From JBDGPU01 sp042219525 (GTDB lineage: Archaea; Halobacteriota; Halobacteria; Halobacteriales; Haloferacaceae): a stretch of DNA of 6,288 nucleotides. The DNA is taken from contig JBDGPU010000086.1 of the NCBI GenBank assembly GCA_042219525.1, positions 1 to 6,288 of the forward strand, written 5' to 3'. The notes beneath the pieces were generated by a model. That model saw only the letters and a program-made list of their open reading frames with translations. It was not told the origin of the DNA and did no database searches. The translations under genes and the position numbers were made by a program. Shown here one piece after another: positions 1 to 4,659 of the stretch; within the stretch, counting starts at the first letter, position 1, and each line of letters opens with the position of its first letter.

Positions 1-28
1 GGCGCGCGCGAGCAACGCGTGCGAGGGA

Positions 29-72
29 GGGCGGGGCGCGCCGCGGCTGTGCTGGGCCGGCGCGCCCCGCCC
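29..72. repeat. 15-bp perfect inverted repeat (GC hairpin)
   Basis: Positions 29-43 (GGGCGGGGCGCGCCG) are the exact reverse complement of 58-72, with a 14-nt loop at 44-57. All 15 base pairs match and all are G-C, so a very stable hairpin or cruciform is possible. No T-run follows on either side, so it does not look like an intrinsic terminator. GC-rich DNA forms short hairpins by chance, but 15 uninterrupted pairs is well beyond that. Function is unknown. Confidence 0.7.
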
Positions 73-94
73 GAGGCTGGGGAGGGCTGCGGCA

Positions 95-148
95 TGCGGT
101 TGCGGTGCTGTCGTGTTGCTGTGCGGTCGCGGTGCTGTCCTGGCGGAC
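95..148. repeat. Imperfect 27-nt tandem duplication
   Basis: GCGGTTGCGGTGCTGTC at 96-112 recurs at 123-139 with one mismatch, 27 nt later. The core TGCGGTGCTG also occurs inside the 81-bp units (276-285 in the first left unit), but the spacing to that array is not a multiple of 81. It may be a decayed relic of the array or an independent small duplication. Confidence 0.4.
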
Positions 149-181
149 TGAAAGGGCGATGGCCGGTCGCGCCGAAGGGGA

Positions 182-246
182 GTCGCTCCGGCGACCCCTA
201 TCCGCGGCGGGTGGTGCGGAGAGCCGCGGATATGTCGCGGAGCGAC
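182..246. repeat. Long stem-loop (about 23 bp) abutting the left array
   Basis: Three nested complementary segments pair in register. These are 182-189 with 239-246 (GTCGCTCC/GGAGCGAC), 191-195 with 234-238 (GCGAC/GTCGC), and 199-208 with 223-232 (TATCCGCGGC/GCCGCGGATA). The loop is 14 nt (209-222), the only interruptions are bulges at 190, 196-198 and 233, and about 23 base pairs form. It ends four bases before the first 81-bp unit. It could be a structured RNA, a cruciform recognition site, or a boundary or recombination site for the array. There is no T-run to suggest a terminator. Confidence 0.7.
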
Positions 247-249
247 CGC

Positions 250-573
250 GAGCGGCCGAGGGCTTTCTGGGTGTCTGCGGTGCTGGCAAGCGCAGCAGCG
301 TCTGCACCTTTAAATACGCTTTATAAGCAAGAGCGGCCGAGGGCTTTCAAGGAGTCTGCGGTGCCGTCAAGGGCAGCAGCGTCTGCACCTTTAAGTACAG
401 CTTAAAAGTAAGAGCGGCCGAGGGCCTTCTGGGCGTTTGCGGTGCTGACAAGCTCAGCAGCGTCTGCACCTTTAAGTACGGTTTATAAGCAAGAGCGGCC
501 GAGGGCTTTCAGGGAGTCTACGTTGCCGTCGAGCACAGCAGCGTCTGCGTCTTTAAGTACTGATTATAAGCAA
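250..573 (+). repeat. Left 81-bp tandem repeat array (4 units)
   Basis: Four units of exactly 81 nt sit head to tail at 250-330, 331-411, 412-492 and 493-573. Each begins GAGCGGCCGAGGGC and ends in an A/T-rich segment such as TTTATAAGCAA. The middle (roughly unit bases 19-45) varies. The block GCAGCAGCGTCTGC followed by TTTAA is nearly constant, with one change in the last unit. By hand alignment to the reverse complement of the right-array unit at 6171-6251, the matches are about 78, 68, 72 and 66 of 81, so the unit furthest from the genes is best conserved. A small hairpin of the form TGCTG-7 nt-CAGCA is mostly preserved; unit 3 extends it to TGCTGA/TCAGCA. There are no distinct spacers, so this is not CRISPR. 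No known element is recognised. Confidence 0.93.
309..326. promoter_or_regulatory. TATA-like boxes in the 81-bp unit (example)
   Basis: The first left unit carries TTTAAATA (309-316) and TTTATAA (320-326) three bases apart. These stand out from GC-rich surroundings and resemble haloarchaeal TATA boxes. Read rightward, the second box would place a start near 349, in the next unit. Read leftward, TATTTAAAG would place a start near 286. Equivalent boxes recur in most units; in the second left unit TTTATAAG has changed to CTTAAAAG. The boxes may be real promoters, possibly bidirectional, or A/T cores of a protein-binding site. No transcription is shown by the sequence. Confidence 0.45.
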
Positions 574-609
574 GAGCGGCTTGGGGGGTTCTGAGAGTTT
601 ACCTTGCTG
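574..609 (+). repeat. Decayed fifth unit at the inner edge of the left array
   Basis: The segment begins GAGCGGC exactly in phase with the array and keeps scattered matches to the unit without gaps as far as TTGCTG near 609 (for example TTCTG and the TGCTG end). Similarity then stops. It looks like the eroded inner boundary of the tandem array. Confidence 0.6.
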
Positions 610-742
610 TAAGGAACAAGTCCGTGTCATCTGTCCAAACCGACGCAGGGCGAGAGGCCAAGGCCACACGACACGCTTAGTCCCCATCGAATGCGCTGGC
701 TCAAACACATCATCGAACACGCAAAGATCAATCCCGTTCTCT

Positions 743-760
743 CGCAAACCCCAGAAAGCC
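743..760 (-). repeat. Isolated fragment of the 81-bp repeat, inverted
   Basis: Reading + strand, CGCAAACCCCAGAAAGCC matches the right-array unit at 6009-6089, which has CGCAAACACCCAGAAAGCC near 6060-6078, except for one missing base. It is therefore oriented like the right array and opposite to the left array beside it. Flanking bases are not clearly alignable. It could be the last trace of an old unit, or chance. Confidence 0.4.
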
Positions 761-818
761 TATTTGTCGACGGCGGCTCCTACCCCTATGAACAGCAGTT
801 TCGATGGCGGTCGGGCAC

Positions 819-844
819 GCGGGCGAGTTCCGGAACACGCCCGC
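819..844. promoter_or_regulatory. 26-nt near-perfect palindrome upstream of the lipoprotein gene
   Basis: Twelve of thirteen base pairs match around a centre at 831/832. The outer arms are GCGGGCG (819-825) and CGCCCGC (838-844), the core is TTCCGGAA (828-835), and the only mismatch is A826/A837. It ends 25 bases before the chosen start codon at 870. In DNA this is a good shape for a dimeric repressor operator; in RNA it would fold as a leader hairpin. No T-run follows, so a terminator is less likely. Regulation of the downstream gene is an inference from position. Confidence 0.5.
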
Positions 845-869
845 CGTCTGCGCGGGGCGCTGTAAACCG

Positions 870-2987
870 ATGTCGTCGGACGAACCACCAGAGACGACCA
901 GACGCGCGGTACTCGGTGCAATGGCGGGAACCGGCGTCGCCGGGCTCGCGGGCTGTTCCGCCCTCGAATCCGAGCCGGACAGTTCGACGACGGCCCTGAG
1001 CGACGAACGCGCGAGAGAGCTAGCGACCCGCTTCGCCCCGACGTTGTACTTCGACGCGGCCGAGCAGTGGTTCCCGACGGATCCACGCCCATACGAGTCG
1101 GAGCAGGACGGCAGCACGGTCGTCGACGGGTTCGACGCGTTCGACGGGTACACGAAGCGCTACGAGGAGTCGGGGTCGCCGCCGGACCCGACGGTGTTCT
1201 TTCAGGCGCTGGAATACGACGAGTCGCCGCTGGCCGTCGTCCAGTTCTGGATGTACTCCGCGTTCGACCAGTTCACGACGAACTTCCACTGGCACGACTG
1301 GGAGGTGCTCCACGTCTTCGTCGACACCGACACGGGCGACCCGAAGCTGTACGTCGCCAGCTCGCACTCCCGGAAGATCCCGAACAACGAGTTCCTCGAT
1401 CCGGACCCGGAGATGGTGCCGCGCATCCTCACGGAGCTGGGGTCGCACTCGAGCGCGCTCTCCGTCAACGCCGAGGTGGACGCCTTCCAGCGGCTCCCCA
1501 CCGGCGGGACGTTCGCGGACATCACTAACGACGCCATCGAGGGGATCGAGGACCTCGCCTCCATTCCGGCCGCGTACGGCCTCCCGCGCGACGAGGGGTC
1601 CCGACTCCCGTACGTCGTCCCGGAGCTCGACGGCGGCGCGCTGTTCGACCACGAGCGACTGCCGAACGTCAACGCGAGCGACCTGGTCCCGAGCGAGCTG
1701 ACGGTCCGCTCGTTCGACGCGCTCACCTCGCCGCCGACGGACATCCCGCAGCGCGCGACGGGGCTGGTGTTCGACCACAGCGAGCGCCAGGCCGCGAGGA
1801 CTGACGTGGAGTACGAACTCGTCCCGACGAGCGACGTCGAGCACATCGACGACTTCGTCGGCCCGCAGCTGAGCTTCGAGTTCCAGGTCCCGCAGTTCGC
1901 GGAGGACGCCATTGCGGGCCACATCACCACGACGGGAACGCCCTGGAGCCAGCCACGCTACGAGAACCCCGCGACCGACATCTCCGACGGTACTCACCGG
2001 AGCGCCCTGGCGGAGCAGTACGCGGCCATCGGCGCGGCCGGCTCGGTCGAGAACGTCGTCGCCGAGGTGACGGAAGCGGTCACGACCGCGGACGCGCCGA
2101 CTGACGAGGGCCTGAAGACCGTCGAATCCACGGTCGAGTCCGTGGCCCTCTTCGAGAGCGAGCCGTCCGCGGCGCCGACGTTCCGGGGCGTCGTCATGCT
2201 ACAGGACGTCGCCGATGGGGACCATCGACTCACGGTCAACGGCGCCGGCGTGGCCCCGCACAACGAGCCAGTCACGGTCGACTCGGCGGCCGAGGGCCCG
2301 ACCGTCGCCGGCGCGGACGGCGAGATTCCGACTGTCGCTCGCGGCCGGTCCACGAAACTCGAGATCGATGCCGCTGCCAGCGACCGGGACCTCTCCGGTC
2401 TCGCGGTCGCAGACGACTTCGCCGGGCGACTGTACGACGCGCCGCTCTCGGGACCGGACGCGGTATACGTTCACGACGGTGGCGCCTACACGACCGAGGT
2501 CCGCGACGTCGACGGCGCGGTCGGCGCGTATCGCGTCAACCCGACCGACGAGGACGCGGTCCGGATCGAGAAACCGTCGACCGGGAAAGGGCCGCTCGCC
2601 GGCTACCTCGCCGACGTCGCCGAGGAGACCCGGGCAGCGGTCGCGGCTGTGGCCAGCGATAGCGACGACAGCGACGATACGAGCGGGAACGGCTCCGGCG
2701 GCGGGACCAGGAACACGGGTGGTTCCGGGAACGCCGTCGAGGGACTCGCGAAGGCCCTCGGTACCGTCGCCGAGGCCGCTAGGCGTGCGCAGGAGGCGGC
2801 CGAGGCAGGCAACGCCGGCAACGCGGACCAGCGGCTCGAGACCGTCGCCTCCAGGCTCGAAACGGTGAGCGAGCGACTCCAGCAGGCCAGCGACGACCTG
2901 CCGGACGGGCTCGCCAACGCCACGGAGCAGCGACTGAAACAGTCGCGAAAACGGACAAAACAGGCGCGGGTCGCCGAGAAGCTGTAA
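870..2987 (+). CDS. Tat-exported lipoprotein with HxHDWE-motif domain and C-terminal helical tail (unknown function)
   Basis: A 705-residue protein predicted to be exported folded by the Tat system and lipid-anchored on the outer face of the membrane. The start at 870 gives a compact signal: twin Arg at 11-12 (TTRRAVLG), a hydrophobic stretch, and lipobox LAGC with Cys29. An upstream in-frame ATG at 804 would add 22 residues before the signal and was rejected. The N-terminal domain (about 45-200) has FAPTLYFDAAEQWFP, then QFWMYSAFDQF, then H140-W-H142-D143-W144-E145, and SSHS around H166. This order resembles the GHRHDWE region and following His of necrosis-inducing NLP/NPP1 proteins, and also the DWE region of Vps62-like proteins; I infer a distant relation, not a function. 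Residues about 435-570 look beta-rich. A Ser/Asp/Gly linker (596-620) leads to a helical, probably coiled-coil tail (621-705) ending basic. It lies 86 bp before the reductase, which has its own promoter. Confidence 0.9.
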   Translation: MSSDEPPETTRRAVLGAMAGTGVAGLAGCSALESEPDSSTTALSDERARELATRFAPTLYFDAAEQWFPTDPRPYESEQDGSTVVDGFDAFDGYTKRYEESGSPPDPTVFFQALEYDESPLAVVQFWMYSAFDQFTTNFHWHDWEVLHVFVDTDTGDPKLYVASSHSRKIPNNEFLDPDPEMVPRILTELGSHSSALSVNAEVDAFQRLPTGGTFADITNDAIEGIEDLASIPAAYGLPRDEGSRLPYVVPELDGGALFDHERLPNVNASDLVPSELTVRSFDALTSPPTDIPQRATGLVFDHSERQAARTDVEYELVPTSDVEHIDDFVGPQLSFEFQVPQFAEDAIAGHITTTGTPWSQPRYENPATDISDGTHRSALAEQYAAIGAAGSVENVVAEVTEAVTTADAPTDEGLKTVESTVESVALFESEPSAAPTFRGVVMLQDVADGDHRLTVNGAGVAPHNEPVTVDSAAEGPTVAGADGEIPTVARGRSTKLEIDAAASDRDLSGLAVADDFAGRLYDAPLSGPDAVYVHDGGAYTTEVRDVDGAVGAYRVNPTDEDAVRIEKPSTGKGPLAGYLADVAEETRAAVAAVASDSDDSDDTSGNGSGGGTRNTGGSGNAVEGLAKALGTVAEAARRAQEAAEAGNAGNADQRLETVASRLETVSERLQQASDDLPDGLANATEQRLKQSRKRTKQARVAEKL

Positions 2988-2992
2988 CACCG

Positions 2993-3004
2993 CGGGAAAT
3001 CCCG
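2993..3004 (+). terminator. Small hairpin after the lipoprotein gene
   Basis: CGGGAAATCCCG lies five bases past the stop codon and forms a 4-5 bp stem. No T-run follows, so it is a weak candidate for a transcript end and could be chance. Confidence 0.2.
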
Positions 3005-3043
3005 ACCACCCTCGCCGGCCGTCACATCCCCGAGTTGCAGTTG

Positions 3044-3049
3044 TTTAAA
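3044..3049 (+). promoter_or_regulatory. TATA box of the aldo/keto reductase gene
   Basis: TTTAAA stands in the A/T-rich string TTGTTTAAAA. Its centre is about 26-28 bases before the ATG at 3074, so transcription should start at or next to the start codon and give a leaderless mRNA, the common arrangement in haloarchaea. This position also argues against the in-frame TTG at 3035, which would lie upstream of the box. Confidence 0.75.
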
Positions 3050-3073
3050 AGTGAGAGCGCCCAAGAATCGCTA

Positions 3074-4192
3074 ATGGCGACACGCGAAGGCACCTGGCGG
3101 TATCGCGACCGCTTTGGCGACCGCTACGGGCGCACCTACTTCCGTCGGTTTGGCCCGGGCGTCGTCTCCAGCATCGGGCTCGGAACGTACCTCGGCGAGC
3201 CGACCGACGCCGTCGACGACGACTACCGGGAGGCGATCGAGGTCGGCCTCGAGTCCGGCATCAACGTCGTGGACACCGCGGTCAACTACCGCTGTGGGCG
3301 GTCCGAGCGCGTCGTCGGCGACGCGGTTCGCGCGGCCGACGTCGACCGCGACGAGGTCGTGGTCGCGACCAAGGGTGGCTTCGTCCCGTTCGACGGCGAG
3401 CGCCCCGACGACCCCGGGCGGTACGTTCGCGAGGAGTTCCTCGAACCGGGCCTTGTCGAACCCGACGACCTCGCGCATGGGAGCCACGCGATCGCGCCCA
3501 GCTTCCTCGACGCGATGGTCGACCGGTCCCTGAACCGCCTGCGACTGGACCAGATCGACTGCTACTACGTCCACAACCCGGAGACACAGCTGGCGGTTCG
3601 GTCGCGGGAGAACGTGTACGACGCGCTGGAGGACGCTTTCGAACTTCTCGAGCGACGGCGACTCGGGGGCGACATCGGGCGCTACGGCGTCGCGACCTGG
3701 GACGCGTTCCGCGTGGCGGCCGACGACGACGCGGCGCTCTCGCTCCCCGAGGTCCTCTCGCGAGCCGAGGCGGCCGCCGAAACCGTCGGTGTCGACGACC
3801 ACGGGCTGGAGGCGATCCAGCTCCCGTTCAACGTGACGATGGCGGACGCGTTCACGCGGGCATCCCAACCCGCGGGGGACACAGAGGGAGGGGGCGACTC
3901 GGAGGGCCCCGAGCGGCGCTCGGTCCTCGAAGTCGCACACGGCGAGGGTCTCAGCGTCTTCACGAGCGCGAGCATCGGCCAGGGGGAGCTGGCGGCCGGG
4001 CTGCCGGAGCGGATCGCGCCGGAGCTCGCCGGCGACACCCCTGCACAGCGGGCAATCAACTTCGCCCGGAGCGCCCCCGGCGTGACGAGCGCGCTCGTCG
4101 GTGCGAGCGACGTCGACCACGTCCGGGAGAACGCGGCGGCCGGAACGTTCGATCCGCTCGGTGCCGGCGCCTTCGATGCCGTCTTCGAGTAG
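3074..4192 (+). CDS. Aldo/keto reductase family oxidoreductase
   Basis: A 372-residue cytosolic protein of the aldo/keto reductase family, which normally reduces aldehydes or ketones with NAD(P)H on a TIM-barrel fold. The family's catalytic tetrad is visible: D67 (INVVDTAVNY), Y72, K100 (VVVATKGGF) and H167 (IDCYYVHNPE). The C-terminal segment with NFARSAPGVTSALVGASDVDHVRENA (about 329-354) fits the cofactor phosphate-binding region. The barrel carries a Gly/Glu/Asp-rich, probably disordered insert at about 265-282 (PAGDTEGGGDSEGPERR). The length is somewhat above the usual 280-350 residues because of this insert and an extended N-terminus (MATREGTWRYRDRF). The ATG at 3074 was chosen because it sits one transcription-start distance from a TATA box. 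The substrate cannot be told. The gene converges on the zinc-finger gene with an 81-bp gap. The family call is firm. Confidence 0.95.
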   Translation: MATREGTWRYRDRFGDRYGRTYFRRFGPGVVSSIGLGTYLGEPTDAVDDDYREAIEVGLESGINVVDTAVNYRCGRSERVVGDAVRAADVDRDEVVVATKGGFVPFDGERPDDPGRYVREEFLEPGLVEPDDLAHGSHAIAPSFLDAMVDRSLNRLRLDQIDCYYVHNPETQLAVRSRENVYDALEDAFELLERRRLGGDIGRYGVATWDAFRVAADDDAALSLPEVLSRAEAAAETVGVDDHGLEAIQLPFNVTMADAFTRASQPAGDTEGGGDSEGPERRSVLEVAHGEGLSVFTSASIGQGELAAGLPERIAPELAGDTPAQRAINFARSAPGVTSALVGASDVDHVRENAAAGTFDPLGAGAFDAVFE

Positions 4193-4230
4193 GAGGGGAG
4201 AAGCGACAGCAACGGTCAGTCGTCGCGGCC

Positions 4231-4248
4231 GACCACCGATCGACGGTC
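4231..4248. terminator. Imperfect palindrome between convergent genes
   Basis: GACC at 4231-4234 and GGTC at 4245-4248 flank a CGATCG core, pairing seven of nine positions. It lies in the 81-bp gap between the ends of the reductase and zinc-finger genes, where a two-way transcript end would be expected. No clear T-run is present, so this is a weak call. Confidence 0.2.
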
Positions 4249-4273
4249 CTCGGAGTGGTCAGCGAGGCGCGGG

Positions 4274-4444
4274 TTAGCGGAGCTCCTTGAACTCGGCACC
4301 GCACTCGGGACACTTCCGGACCGAAAACACTTCGTCCGGGTCGTTCTCTTTGTTCAGAACCTGCTCGCACTCCGAGCAGTTGAGCCGTTCGTAGGTGTCT
4401 TTAAACAGGTCTCCGTCACGGAGTCCCTTCCTGGTCGACTTCAT
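4274..4444 (-). CDS. Small one-domain zinc-finger protein (haloarchaeal micro-protein)
   Basis: A 56-residue protein, starting MKSTRKGLRD and ending EFKELR, with two CxxC pairs: C23-S-E-C26 and C45-P-E-C48-G. Four Cys in this spacing should bind one zinc ion as a zinc-ribbon-like knuckle. The acidic stretch between the pairs (NKENDPDEVF) and the charged N-terminus suit a soluble halophilic protein. It fits the C(P)xCG zinc-finger micro-proteins characterised in Haloferax volcanii, probably closest to HVO_0758 from memory of its N-terminus and length, though I could not align it. Mutants of several of those proteins affect stress response, biofilm or swarming, so a regulatory or RNA/protein-binding role is plausible here. 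A TATA box about 29 bases upstream supports the ATG at 4444 as start. It diverges from the transporter gene. Confidence 0.88.
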   Translation of the reverse strand: MKSTRKGLRDGDLFKDTYERLNCSECEQVLNKENDPDEVFSVRKCPECGAEFKELR

Positions 4445-4469
4445 ACCTTGCCTTACAGTGCCAGCCCTG

Positions 4470-4476
4470 TTAAATA
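4470..4476 (-). promoter_or_regulatory. TATA box of the zinc-finger gene
   Basis: On the minus strand TATTTAA lies with its centre about 29 bases before the ATG at 4444. A start about 26 bases downstream would leave a leader of only a few bases. The box stands out in a GC-rich region and agrees with the coding evidence for a minus-strand gene here. Confidence 0.7.
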
Positions 4477-4630
4477 CCCTGCCGTCGGGTCGCCCAACGA
4501 CGCCGACCTGTACGACCGACGTGCTGGTGCCGAGCGGCCGTCAGTGGTGGTCTCGATAGCCTCGATTGTGCGGGGTGCATGTGCCCTTCGCCCACGAGAG
4601 CGGGGCCCACACGCGTCCGCTTCCGGAATC

Positions 4631-4636
4631 TTTGAA
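4631..4636 (+). promoter_or_regulatory. Possible TATA box of the MFS transporter gene
   Basis: TTTGAA, within ATCTTTGAAG, lies about 26 bases before the GTG at 4660, the distance expected for leaderless transcription. The match to a haloarchaeal TATA box is poor (G in the core), so the promoter may be weak or activator-dependent. It is the only A/T-rich patch near the start. Confidence 0.4.
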
Positions 4637-4659
4637 GCGTCGCCGCTGCTACGTCCGCT

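Larger units (their letters stand above)
1..249. other. GC-rich non-coding flank left of the repeat array
   Basis: I see no gene that I can support here. Open frames cross the region, but their translations are low-complexity runs of Arg, Ala, Gly and Cys, and one simply runs on into the tandem array, as expected of GC-rich DNA with few stop codons. The stretch is more GC-rich than the genes to its right. It contains two strong inverted repeats and an imperfect 27-nt tandem duplication, listed separately. It could be the edge of a longer non-coding or structured-RNA region continuing to the left of the window. Confidence 0.5.
610..869. other. Intergenic region, lower GC, no supported gene
   Basis: The GC content of roughly 610-800 is visibly lower than in the flanking genes. 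Short open frames occur on both strands. One is on + from 691 (starting MRWLKHIIEHAKINPVL), and one on - from 747 down to 553, which would need a TTG start and runs back into the array. I recognise no family in either, and the + frame becomes a GC-rich shadow past about 800. The two frames overlap, so at most one could be a gene relic. The region also holds a short repeat remnant and the palindrome before the lipoprotein gene. It may contain the lipoprotein promoter, but I see no convincing TATA box at the expected distance from 870. Confidence 0.45.

Noticed and set aside
19..405. A 128-residue + strand protein
   Set aside because: The first part is low-complexity Arg/Ala/Gly sequence, and the rest is translated 81-bp repeat that stops because a repeat unit has mutated. 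There is no promoter and no recognisable domain.
250..573. CRISPR array
   Set aside because: The period is a constant 81 nt and similarity runs through the whole unit. There are no unique spacers between short constant repeats and no cas genes nearby.
250..573. rRNA-type serial promoters or a replication origin
   Set aside because: No rRNA gene lies in the window, and I see neither an ORB-like origin motif nor an orc/cdc6 gene. The similarity rests only on repeated TATA-like boxes.
804..869. Upstream ATG extension of the lipoprotein
   Set aside because: It would add 22 residues, run through the palindrome, and push the twin-arginine motif away from the N-terminus. Starting at 870 gives a normal Tat lipoprotein signal.
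1020..1997. Long minus-strand frame under the lipoprotein gene
   Set aside because: It is Arg/Val-rich with no recognisable domain and lies antisense to a gene with clear signal and motif features; this is a typical GC-rich shadow.
3035..3073. TTG start of the reductase at 3035
   Set aside because: The TATA box at 3044-3049 lies downstream of this codon, so the transcript would not include it. The ATG at 3074 is at the expected leaderless distance.
4531..4540. CGAGCGGCCG in the zinc-finger/transporter intergenic region as a repeat-unit fragment
   Set aside because: Only about nine bases match the start of the 81-bp unit, which is expected by chance in such GC-rich DNA, and the flanks do not align.
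4445..4659. Additional gene or RNA in the divergent intergenic region
   Set aside because: The + frame across it has no domain and would run into the transporter in another frame. I see no tRNA or riboswitch-like structure; only the two promoter candidates are supported.
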